A DNA stretch of 14,569 bases, from positions 1 to 14,569 of the forward strand of contig JAGPGE010000048.1 of assembly GCA_018056145.1 (NCBI GenBank), written 5' to 3'. The first letter of the stretch is position 1. Each line of letters starts with the position of its first letter. This stretch comes from Armatimonadota bacterium (GTDB taxonomy: Bacteria > Armatimonadota > Zipacnadia > Zipacnadales > JABUFB01). The notes beneath the pieces were generated by a model. The model was not told where the DNA came from. It saw nothing but the letters and a program-made list of their open reading frames with translations, and made no database searches. Of the stretch, positions 7,506 through 14,569 are shown piece after piece. Position numbers and translations under genes: made by a program.

Positions 7506-10121
7506 CTATTCAGTTCCTGAGACCTCTCCCCACAGCGCCCACAGCCTAGCCTTGCGCGGGTCGTCGCTCTTCCCATATCCCGTCATGACCCGCTCCAGGC
7601 CGTCTGTCAGCCGCTCGGCGGCCTCGATATAGCTCTTGTCGGCAGCCAGGGCAGATGCAGGCGGAAGCCCCGGCAGTTTCCCGGCCTTCTCCAACTCCAA
7701 CCGGGCGCGCAGGGCCTCGAGATGCCGGATGATCAGCTGGCAGTGCCCTGCCTCGTAACCGTCGCCCTCTCCCGCAGCCACCAGTCTCGAGTAGAAGCGG
7801 CCTATCCGCGCGAAGGCGGACGGCGAGGCGGGCGCGGCAGGTCCCTGGGCGACGGACTTGCCATCCAGGTACAACCGCAGGCCGTTCTCACCGTCGCACG
7901 TCGCCGCAACGTGTACCCACTTGCCCGGCTGCAGGTTGGCTCCGTACGACAGATGCCCGCGCTCGGTGATGAGGCGCAGGCTGTTCCCCGGGAATGTGTC
8001 CAGCAGATACCCATCGTCCACCCCGGCGGTGACTCGGTCGATGATTCGCGCCCCGGAGGCGGGAAGAGCACCCGGCCTGATCCACGCGTCCAGCGTGTAG
8101 TCCGAGAGCGTGATGCGGGCATCCGCAGGTACTTCCAGATAGCCATTGCCGCTGAAGCGCGCCACCTTCCCCCCAGCCTCCTCCACAATCTCCACGTCGC
8201 GCACCGTTGCTGGCACGAGGTCCGGATTGGGCGGGTTCGGGCACTGGCCGTCCACCGCGCGGTCGAAGAGCAGGTCAACCACAAGCGCGGGATCGTCGTC
8301 GGCACCCGCAAGGGGGTCGCCGGCGAGTGCGCCAATCTCGTCGGGGCCGAGCGCACGGCTGTGCACTCGCACCCGACGCATGTCACCCGCGAAGAGGCAG
8401 TTCCCGGTGCTGTCGGCGCCAATCCGCAACGGCCGTCCATTCCCCAGCGGATTCGCCCACCACGTGTTCACCTGCCAGAGCGGGTCGTGGGGGCCGGGCG
8501 CCTCGTATGTCTCCTGCGCGACTTCCGGAAAGACCGGCGCCGCGCCCCCGAAGCAGATGGTGATCTGCGCGCGTTCGGGCACTCGATCGTAAGGCAATGA
8601 GACCCTCGTCGCATCGTGGTCTGTCCACGGCTCCCCGTTCACGTAGACTGCGCTGATCTGCCCGCTGCCGCAGGTCGACAGGTAAAGGCGCTTATCACCC
8701 AGACGAACGGGGAAGTGCTGGTGAAGCTCCCTGATGCCCGGCGGAATGTGGGGCAGAAGCGTGACGCCGTCCGCGGTGTACAGGTACTCGAACAGCCCCC
8801 GGAGCATTGCCAGCGGCCCGCCCCAGGAGTCGTAGACGCAGTTGATCGGCTCCTTCGGCTGGTAGACCGCATTGCCGAAGTCAACCAGGGGATTGTCGAA
8901 ACGGAACTCGCGGGCGAACCTCAGCAAGTGCTCCATGGCCCTGCGCGCGTCATCGTGCTTGCCCAGCCGGTAGTAGGCCAGGATCATGCGGGCCTCGCAG
9001 GTGGTCCAGTGCCCACCGTTGACCCAGCGTCCGAACTCCCACAGGCCCCGGGGCTCAGTGTACATGTCGTCAAGAGACGGGCAATTGGTGATGATCACGT
9101 CGTGGCGGCGAAGGCCGGGGATCGACGCGATCTTGTCATAGATCCGCTGTGACTGCTGATCATCGGCCACGCGGAAGGCGATGGCATCGTGGTTGCAGAC
9201 GGCCTCGAAATACCCGTGTTTCTCGGCCCCGTACACCCCGTGCCTCGTCCCGTCGGGGTCCAGTGACTTGATGAAGTATCCTTCGTCCGTGATGAGGTTC
9301 GCAAGGCCCTCCCGCGCAAGCTCCCGGCGTTCGGAATAGAGCGCCGCCTTCGCATCATCGCCCACCAGCTTCTCCAATTCGATCAGCCGGTCAAGCGCGG
9401 CGATATACGTGACCGACAGCCCCGCGAGGTACGACTTGTCGTACGTGCCGTCGGGCTTGTGGTATCCCGCGTGGCTCGGGGCCAGGAGATTCCCCGCGGC
9501 GCCTGCCAGAAAGCAGTTATTCGCCGGGTCACGCCGGGTCTCGATGAAGTTCGCGCTGCGTTCCAGCATGGGTAGGTAGTGGTCGATGGCGCCGCGGTCC
9601 CGGCTGACCAGAAGTTGCTCGGCCTGAAGCACGACTCCGGCCGCTGTGAACTCCATGCCCCAGTCGTGGATGTCGATGCGCCCGTCCCCCTGCTTGTACA
9701 CGATCCAGCCCGGCGCCGCGGCATCGCACAGGCAGCCATCTGGCGCCACCCACCCATTGGCGCCCTCGCGCTTGCCGTCGCCCATCTGGCTGAACCACAG
9801 GTCCTGGGCGTTGCTGACGAACGTGCAGTAGGGTTCCACGAAGAACGGCAGCCCGCAGTAAGTCGGACCGTAGCTGTTCTGGATCCACCACGCACCCCAG
9901 GTCGGTCCCTCCACAAACCCGTTCCAGGCCGAGTTGTAGAGCATCCCGATGTTCTGCAGGTCCGGGCTGGGATACAGCATCTGGTAGCAGGTGTCCAGAA
10001 GCTGCAGGCACTCAACGTCACCGCTTCCCGAGAAACCCGCGCCCTGGTACCGGTCGGCGGGCTGGGCGCTGCACAGCACGGGCAGAGCAAGCGCGACGGG
10101 CAGGAATGGGAGATTCGACAT
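7506..10121 (-). CDS. Secreted six-hairpin-type glycosidase with LamG (concanavalin-like) sequence
   Basis: A protein of 871 residues. The signal peptide is residues 1-19 (likely CSA|QP). Residues 25-460 look like an (alpha/alpha)6 six-hairpin glycosidase, with NGFVEGPTWGAWWIQ (67-81), DIHDWGMEFTAAG (150-162), YFEAVCNHDAIAF (304-316), DDMYTEPRGLWEFG (351-364) and GGHWTTCEARMILAYYRLG (369-387). Candidate catalytic acids include D153, E157, D311 and E376; I cannot say which act. Residues 450-530 form the beta-sandwich that follows the barrel in GH78-like enzymes. A LamG domain spans about 638-780 (TLDAWIRPG, KWVHVAATCDG, RLYLDGKSV). A separate LamG-tail-like stretch lies before it, at 560-600. 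The last 75 residues are helical. AAAGGAG six bases upstream of ATG 10121 fixes the start. Exact GH family and substrate are unknown; a secreted carbohydrate-active role is inferred. Confidence 0.8.
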   Translation of the reverse strand: MSNLPFLPVALALPVLCSAQPADRYQGAGFSGSGDVECLQLLDTCYQMLYPSPDLQNIGMLYNSAWNGFVEGPTWGAWWIQNSYGPTYCGLPFFVEPYCTFVSNAQDLWFSQMGDGKREGANGWVAPDGCLCDAAAPGWIVYKQGDGRIDIHDWGMEFTAAGVVLQAEQLLVSRDRGAIDHYLPMLERSANFIETRRDPANNCFLAGAAGNLLAPSHAGYHKPDGTYDKSYLAGLSVTYIAALDRLIELEKLVGDDAKAALYSERRELAREGLANLITDEGYFIKSLDPDGTRHGVYGAEKHGYFEAVCNHDAIAFRVADDQQSQRIYDKIASIPGLRRHDVIITNCPSLDDMYTEPRGLWEFGRWVNGGHWTTCEARMILAYYRLGKHDDARRAMEHLLRFAREFRFDNPLVDFGNAVYQPKEPINCVYDSWGGPLAMLRGLFEYLYTADGVTLLPHIPPGIRELHQHFPVRLGDKRLYLSTCGSGQISAVYVNGEPWTDHDATRVSLPYDRVPERAQITICFGGAAPVFPEVAQETYEAPGPHDPLWQVNTWWANPLGNGRPLRIGADSTGNCLFAGDMRRVRVHSRALGPDEIGALAGDPLAGADDDPALVVDLLFDRAVDGQCPNPPNPDLVPATVRDVEIVEEAGGKVARFSGNGYLEVPADARITLSDYTLDAWIRPGALPASGARIIDRVTAGVDDGYLLDTFPGNSLRLITERGHLSYGANLQPGKWVHVAATCDGENGLRLYLDGKSVAQGPAAPASPSAFARIGRFYSRLVAAGEGDGYEAGHCQLIIRHLEALRARLELEKAGKLPGLPPASALAADKSYIEAAERLTDGLERVMTGYGKSDDPRKARLWALWGEVSGTE

Positions 10122-10127
10122 GTCAGG

Positions 10128-10134
10128 CTCCTTT
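10128..10134 (-). promoter_or_regulatory. Shine-Dalgarno site of the LamG glycosidase gene
   Basis: Read on the minus strand this is AAAGGAG, six bases before ATG 10121. It excludes the longer frame, whose alternative ATG lies upstream of this site. Confidence 0.75.
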
Positions 10135-10277
10135 GTCGTCAGCATCGGCGATTTCCACGAGTAAGCCGAGCGCGGCGGCGCAACCCGGGGTCCTGCTTGC
10201 CGCCCGGTCATCCCCCGGGGCGGGTCCATTCGTCGAGCGCACTACTGCTCTAGGAGGCGCCCCTATAACTTCGCCTG

Positions 10278-10305
10278 TCTCCGCCTGCTACCTGCCGCGC
10301 GGAGA
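10278..10305. repeat. Inverted repeat after the membrane-protein gene
   Basis: TCTCCGC (10278-10284) pairs with GCGGAGA (10299-10305) around a 14-base loop. It lies 30 bases beyond the membrane protein's stop codon on the minus strand, within the 213-base gap before the LamG glycosidase start. There is no T-tract, so termination is possible but weakly supported. Confidence 0.35.
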
Positions 10306-10334
10306 GTTCGCATTGCGATGCTGTCAGTAGTTGC

Positions 10335-11057
10335 TCAACCCGGAATCGCGGCCCACTGGCGGCGGGTGAAGGGAATGAGAATGGCCATGAAGACCAGCCA
10401 TCCCGCCCCCAGCGCCCATCCGGTGCCGATCGCCGGCTGCAGAGCGTGAATCGTGACCATCATCGGCAGCATGGCAATGATCAGCACCGGGATCTGCCGG
10501 GCCAGTGTCCACAGGCAATGGCGGCCCTCGTACGAAGCGATGACGCCAACCATCGGGAACACCGTCATGAAGCCCTGCAACTGCTGCTTGATCACCACCA
10601 GCGTGATGACTACCAGGGCGATGAGCGCGGCCTTGACCAGGACGGGCAGAGGGCTGCGGTGGGATGGCTCGTCGCGGTGCGGCATGAGGCGGTACAAGAG
10701 AACCCCGGTCACGAAGACCAGGCCCGCGGCAATCCAGAAGGCACGGTCAGACGCCGGCAGAACTCGCGCAAGCAGCGTCCCAGCCAGGCAATAACCCACG
10801 GCGCAGCCGATGATGCTGGGGATGATCGGCGCGCGCCACCGGGCATGCAGGAAGTACACGCCCAGGGTGTATCCCAGGAGCAGCACGAGCCCGGTCACAT
10901 TCGTGACGTCAACCTGCAGCCCAAGCGACAGCGTGGACAGGGAGAACGGGATGGGCAGCGTGAGGATGAACGCCTTCCAGCGCGGGTGACGGAGATACGC
11001 GAGCAGCGTCGCCTGCGCAGTCACCGCCAGGACCAGTAGCAGGTCCCAGCCGGTCAT
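10335..11057 (-). CDS. Polytopic inner-membrane protein of unknown function
   Basis: A protein of 240 residues with eight or nine hydrophobic segments: WDLLLVLAVTAQATLLAYL at the N-terminus, then FILTLPIPFSLSTL, GLVLLLGYTLGVYFL, IIPSIIGCAVGYCLAGTLL, FWIAAGLVFVTGVLLY, AALIALVVITLVVI, MTVFPMVGVIASY, VLIIAMLPMMVTI and ALGAGWLVFMAILIPF. The motifs RHPRWKAF after the first segment and FPMVGVIASYEGRHCLW late in the protein look like conserved loops. I recognise no transporter family. It lies immediately downstream of the GH42-like gene on the same strand and may be cotranscribed. A GTG start at 11105, eight bases after GAGGGG and overlapping the upstream gene's end region, would add 16 residues. 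I preferred ATG 11057 because the added codons lack the GC-rich third positions of the rest, but its own ribosome binding site is weak. Confidence 0.75.
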   Translation of the reverse strand: MTGWDLLLVLAVTAQATLLAYLRHPRWKAFILTLPIPFSLSTLSLGLQVDVTNVTGLVLLLGYTLGVYFLHARWRAPIIPSIIGCAVGYCLAGTLLARVLPASDRAFWIAAGLVFVTGVLLYRLMPHRDEPSHRSPLPVLVKAALIALVVITLVVIKQQLQGFMTVFPMVGVIASYEGRHCLWTLARQIPVLIIAMLPMMVTIHALQPAIGTGWALGAGWLVFMAILIPFTRRQWAAIPG

Positions 11058-11110
11058 CGCAAGCGTCGCTTCACCCAACTCAGCCTGCAGAAGATACCCG
11101 TCCACCCACG

Positions 11111-14059
11111 CTACCCCTCGACCGCGTAAAGCCAGCGGTGGGTGGTCCTTGCGTTCACGTTGAAGACCAGCGCGCCGTTGTCTCGCCGGCACGGGATCTC
11201 TTCGCCGCGGCTGCCGGGGGTCTTGCCTTCGGTGAACAGCCGCACGCTGCCGGGCAAGTTGAAGTCCGGGATGCGAACCGTGCCCTCGCCCTGAACCCGA
11301 ATCTGCAGAACCGCTCCGCCGGGCACTCTCCGCACCTCCGGTACCGGCGCCCATGAGACCAAGGACAGGGGCTTGTCCGCGAAGACCGTCTCGCGCCCGT
11401 CAATCGTGACGCGATCTGACCAACTCCCGACGAAAGCCACCAGCCTGCCCTGCTCGTCCACCCGGAACACCAGCGGCGACACGCCCTCGTAGCTGATCGT
11501 GTGCCCGTTGGCGCGAAAACCCTTCAGGTTGATATTGATCGAGGGCGGCGGGCAGCGCTCCAGGTACTCCCGGTCCTGCTCCTCATTGCGCGCGAAACCG
11601 CCGGGCCAGTCCTCTTCGACATCCCGTAGGTGCGTGGTCAGCGCTACCGCACCGTTTGGGAACCGGCAGACCAGGTACTCACCGGTGCGCGACAGGACCT
11701 CGGTATTGTCGTTGGTATCATCGAAGCGCCCCGTTGGAGGATATGCGCCCAGGGCATGGAGCACTTCGAACCAGTTGCGGGCATCGTAGCCCAGGCTTTG
11801 GGACTGGTCGTCACGCGGGCGGTATCCCAGGAAAGTTGCGCTGCCGCCTCCGGGGAACGTCCTGTGGGTACCCACTACCCTCCCGGCGATCCGCGCCACC
11901 GGAGTCACACCGTCTGCGGGGGTCACCGGGTACGTGCGGTCCACCAGGAAATCGGTAAGGATGATCTGGGGCGTGACTCCGGCCAGCGGCCCTTCGAAGA
12001 TCACCTGCCGGCCCGGTGACAGCAGGCCCTCGTCAAGGCCCGGCTCATACTGCACCCCGAACAGGTCCCGGAACGCCGGCAGGGCGTCCTCGCCTTCAGC
12101 CGTGAGCACCGGCGGCGGCCCGGACCAGATGAGCCGACCGCCGCTCTCCACGTACTGCTTCATGAGGTCGAGCAGCTTCCGTGACGGGAAAGGCTCGAAA
12201 GTCGCCACCAGCGTTGTGAACCGCCGGCCTCCCACCTCAAGCCCATCGCCCGCGATCTTCCCCAGTTCCAGCAGCTTGTCGGCGGTGATCAGGTTCGCGT
12301 AGCCGTACTGGGCCATCCAGCTTCCGAAGCGTTCGTCCACCGCAACCAGGTCCATGGGATAGAGCATGAGCACGTCCACATCTCGGTGCTCCATCCCCTG
12401 CACCATTCCCGTATAGCCGCCTGCGGTGCCGTACACCTGGGCCAGCAGGCTTCGCCGATGGGCAATGGGCCCCGGCATCCCCCAGTGCGCGGCGTAGGAA
12501 TATGGGATTTCATTGGTCATCCCAGTGGAACAAGCCAGCGCCAACCCCAGGTAATTGCGGTCCAGCCAGCCGCACTCGGCGTGATCATTCCCCGTACCGG
12601 TGAGGAACTCGCCCCACTTGAAGTAGTCATAGCACGCCGCCGCGGCCTGGTGGACGGTGTTCGACCACACGAAGTTGGACGTGTACTCGTAGGCGCTGCG
12701 GAAATGGTTCTCGCGCCCCGTCTCCCACTTGTCAATGGTCGGGCTCTCTGCCCAGGTCGCGTGAGCGCGGGACTCCAGCCTGTGCCCCATGCGCTGTTCG
12801 GCGTGACGCTTGGCCTGGACGAAGAGGTCTACCACACCGTCCTGCAGCAGGTGGTAGTAGCGGCTTCGCATCAGCGCTGTGCGGCGGATGTCCCGGGGGC
12901 TGGAGCCCATCACGTGCATGATTCCCTGCTTGGCGCTGAGGTCCCCCGCGAAATCCTCCTGCCCCCGGGTGAAGTAGATCAAGTGCTTCGCGAAGTCCGC
13001 GTATTGTTCTCCGTACAGCTCCGCGTACCGTCTCGCCAGGCCGTCGCTGACGTAGCGCATCGTCAGCTCGCCGTGGTCGTGGTGGCCGAAGTAGTCCCAG
13101 TCCTGCTGGATGTGCATTTCGTCGGAGTACAGGGCATTGAGCTTCACCCCGGCGGCCGCGTACTTGTCCACAAGCTCCTTCAGGAAGGGCAGCGCGTTGG
13201 GGCTGAAGTAGTCCATTTCCGGCGTGCGGTACTGCAGCACCACCAGGACCCTGTCCAGCGGCCCGATGTCGGCGTGCCCGGTCCCGTACACACGCACGCG
13301 ACGCGCGGGTATGCCGCCCTTCCGAGGTTCCCAGCGCTCGATCTGCGCCACATCGCTGATCTCGCGGATCGAGTCAGGCTCCACAACCCGGTAGGGCGTA
13401 CCGTGCAGGGGCTTTTCGCGGAACGCAAAGACGCGGACGCCCTCCTGCTTGAGCTCAATCACGCCCTTGTTGTTCGCCCACCGCATCTGCTCCCAGAGCT
13501 GGACGCTGAACGCACCGGTCTCGGGGTCGCGCAGGCCCTTGCGATACTGCATCCAGGTCCCCGCTTCACCCGTGCGGTTGATGTATGCCGGGCCCACTTC
13601 GAGAGGGCTGAGCAGGCTGAGTTCCAGACCTAGCCCGTAGCCTTCGGCGAACTTGCTGATGGCGGCGATGCGCTCCACGTACTCGTCCATGTCGGGGGTC
13701 AGCGACCGCGGCTTGTCCTGCCCGGGTCGATACTGGCTGAAGAAGTGGTCGAAGGCGATGATGAGCGTGCGCTGCCCAGCGGCCTGGGCGCGCTCGCAGA
13801 TCTGGCGCAGGCTGGCCTCGGTCTTGTCGAAGGTGAGGCTGAGATCGAGCACGCGGTCGGGGTCGGCGAGGGCCTCGAGTTCCTCGTCGCTGACCAGGAT
13901 GATGTGCGCCCTGCCCAGCTCGAAGGCCCACTGGCCTGGGTATGTCACGAGTTCACCACGGTAAAGATTCTCAGGCACGGGGGGCATGTCGGCCTCCTGG
14001 TGCGGGATCGCCACACTTGCGCACAAGACTGCCAGAAGCGTCAGGCCGAGGCGTGTCAT
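11111..14059 (-). CDS. Secreted GH-A clan/GH42-like glycoside hydrolase candidate
   Basis: A protein of 982 residues. The signal peptide is about 1-17. Residues 45-480 look like a TIM-barrel: LIIAFDHFFSQYRPG (99-113), YGLGLELSLLSPLEVGP (141-157), VLVVLQYRTPEMDYFSPNA (271-289) and LNALYSDEMHIQQDWDYFG (307-325), where E314 in SDEMH is a plausible acid/base. ATWAESPTIDKW (434-445) could supply a second acid. Residues 590-690 resemble the GH42 trimerisation (glutamine amidotransferase-like) domain: FTTLVATFEPFPSRKLLDLM, then YVESGGRLIWSGPPPVL. Beta-rich C-terminal domains follow to the end. Substrate and family number are not determinable by eye; a beta-galactosidase-like relative is inference. 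ATG 14059 is chosen for GGGAG six bases upstream and because the signal peptide starts there; the ATG at 14080 has no such site. The membrane protein follows on the same strand. Confidence 0.75.
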   Translation of the reverse strand: MTRLGLTLLAVLCASVAIPHQEADMPPVPENLYRGELVTYPGQWAFELGRAHIILVSDEELEALADPDRVLDLSLTFDKTEASLRQICERAQAAGQRTLIIAFDHFFSQYRPGQDKPRSLTPDMDEYVERIAAISKFAEGYGLGLELSLLSPLEVGPAYINRTGEAGTWMQYRKGLRDPETGAFSVQLWEQMRWANNKGVIELKQEGVRVFAFREKPLHGTPYRVVEPDSIREISDVAQIERWEPRKGGIPARRVRVYGTGHADIGPLDRVLVVLQYRTPEMDYFSPNALPFLKELVDKYAAAGVKLNALYSDEMHIQQDWDYFGHHDHGELTMRYVSDGLARRYAELYGEQYADFAKHLIYFTRGQEDFAGDLSAKQGIMHVMGSSPRDIRRTALMRSRYYHLLQDGVVDLFVQAKRHAEQRMGHRLESRAHATWAESPTIDKWETGRENHFRSAYEYTSNFVWSNTVHQAAAACYDYFKWGEFLTGTGNDHAECGWLDRNYLGLALACSTGMTNEIPYSYAAHWGMPGPIAHRRSLLAQVYGTAGGYTGMVQGMEHRDVDVLMLYPMDLVAVDERFGSWMAQYGYANLITADKLLELGKIAGDGLEVGGRRFTTLVATFEPFPSRKLLDLMKQYVESGGRLIWSGPPPVLTAEGEDALPAFRDLFGVQYEPGLDEGLLSPGRQVIFEGPLAGVTPQIILTDFLVDRTYPVTPADGVTPVARIAGRVVGTHRTFPGGGSATFLGYRPRDDQSQSLGYDARNWFEVLHALGAYPPTGRFDDTNDNTEVLSRTGEYLVCRFPNGAVALTTHLRDVEEDWPGGFARNEEQDREYLERCPPPSININLKGFRANGHTISYEGVSPLVFRVDEQGRLVAFVGSWSDRVTIDGRETVFADKPLSLVSWAPVPEVRRVPGGAVLQIRVQGEGTVRIPDFNLPGSVRLFTEGKTPGSRGEEIPCRRDNGALVFNVNARTTHRWLYAVEG

Positions 14060-14065
14060 TGGGCT

Positions 14066-14070
14066 CTCCC
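14066..14070 (-). promoter_or_regulatory. Shine-Dalgarno site of the GH42-like gene
   Basis: GGGAG on the minus strand, six bases before ATG 14059, decides between this start and the ATG at 14080. Confidence 0.65.
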
Positions 14071-14228
14071 GGGGGCGCATTGGGATCGCGGCAGCCGGGC
14101 AGGCAATCCACCGCGGTCGTCGCGTTGTTGCTCAGTCATCAAGTTCTCGCTCACCAAGGCAGCAACCTTCCGCAGGCCGCTCTGGGCGGGTCACGTCCGG
14201 CAGCCGCAGCAGCTCCTCATCACCGACG

Positions 14229-14439
14229 TCACCGTGCCGGACGGTAGAAGGTCAACCTGGAGTCGCGACGTTGCGGAATGACCACCTCGAAGCCGTCCTC
14301 GCGGATCTCTCTGCCGTAGACCACCCAGGTCCTTCCGGGGCCACAATCCTCAAAGACCCAGTCCCTTACCGGATCGATGGTCATCAGGTCGAACTTCGTC
14401 GCGGTCACGGCGCTCTTCTCGCGGTGAGCTCCACGAACA
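14229..14439 (-). pseudogene. C-terminal fragment of an unidentified gene, 5' part lost
   Basis: In the frame shifted by one relative to the adjacent transposase start, the minus strand reads a protein-like tail: FDLMTIDPVRDWVFEDCG, then RTWVVYGREIREDGFEVVI, ending LTFYRPAR before TGA 14229-14231. The mix of acidic, aromatic and aliphatic residues looks like genuine protein rather than random GC-rich translation. There is no start codon with a ribosome binding site; the frame runs into the transposase remnant at about 14440. I do not recognise the family. It probably belonged to a gene cut off by insertion or rearrangement. Confidence 0.4.
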
Positions 14440-14556
14440 GGAGCGTGAGACTTTGTGCAAGCGGCAGGCCTGGCTCACGTTCCCTAAGCGTTCGGCATCT
14501 TCCAGCAGACGCAGTCTTGCATGAGCTTGCTGCACGCGCTTATAGTGGGGCTGCAT
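14350..14556 (-). pseudogene. Truncated IS481/IS3-like transposase N-terminus
   Basis: ATG 14556 is preceded by AGGAG at a five-base spacing. The first 39 residues carry the helix-turn-helix start typical of IS481-type (and some IS3) transposases: QAHARLRLLEDAERLGNVSQ, then ACRLHKVSRS, where intact copies usually continue STFYxW. After residue 39 (about 14440) the similarity stops and the frame reads unrelated, charged sequence for 29 codons to a stop at 14350. The rest of the HTH region and the whole DDE integrase domain are missing, so it cannot be active. No terminal inverted repeat is visible in the window; the element's other end, if any, is beyond the right edge. Confidence 0.6.
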
Positions 14557-14569
14557 AGGTTCTCCTTTG

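Noticed and set aside
12386..13633. 415-codon plus-strand frame opposite the GH42-like gene
   Set aside because: Shadow of the GC-rich coding strand, with the His/Val/Arg-rich composition of antisense translation.
13976..14155. Minus-strand frame from ATG 14140 of 27 codons ending in an ATGA overlap with the GH42-like gene
   Set aside because: The overlap is attractive, but the ribosome binding site is poor and the peptide is low in hydrophobic residues and resembles no family; probably chance.

Overview
The window is GC-rich bacterial DNA with densely packed genes, mostly on the minus strand, and several large secreted proteins of carbohydrate-active type. DUF4838, a LamG-tailed helical-barrel hydrolase, a stand-alone gingipain-like C25 protease, BNR/sialidase debris and a soluble PIN-PhoH protein together resemble environmental Armatimonadota, Planctomycetota or similar metagenome-assembled genomes. 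That taxonomic guess is inference; there is no rRNA or other marker gene here.

Layout, left to right. A DUF4838 protein on the minus strand (start 2740) runs off the left edge. Upstream of it on the same strand is a secreted C25-like cysteine protease (2906-4270). The 459 bases between that protease and the next gene hold the C-terminal fragment of a BNR/sialidase-type protein, also minus strand, which reads without a stop into the protease. Two plus-strand housekeeping-type genes follow: alanine dehydrogenase (4730-5839) and a PIN-PhoH fusion protein (6100-7431). Between them is a 33-codon reading frame with a near-perfect ribosome binding site, and a palindrome overlapping its stop codon. 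A 14-bp perfect stem (7449-7492) separates PhoH from the convergent minus-strand block. That block is transcribed from right to left: a 982-residue secreted GH-A/GH42-like hydrolase (11111-14059), a polytopic membrane protein of unknown function (10335-11057) and an 871-residue secreted six-hairpin-type hydrolase with LamG sequence (7506-10121). The right edge is scrambled DNA: the start of an IS481/IS3-like transposase joined to the tail of an unidentified gene.

How the genes may work together. Four secreted proteins (DUF4838, C25 protease and two hydrolases) all have type I signal peptides. Together with the sialidase debris they suggest extracellular breakdown of a complex glycan or glycoprotein, but no transporter, SusCD pair or sugar regulator is present, so this is a hypothesis rather than a recognised utilisation locus. 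Alanine dehydrogenase and PhoH look like independent cytoplasmic functions. I found no defence system, CRISPR array, tRNA or rRNA. The least explained items are the sialidase-protease junction, the small ORF before PIN-PhoH, the tail-first LamG arrangement, the unassigned membrane protein and the transposon junction.
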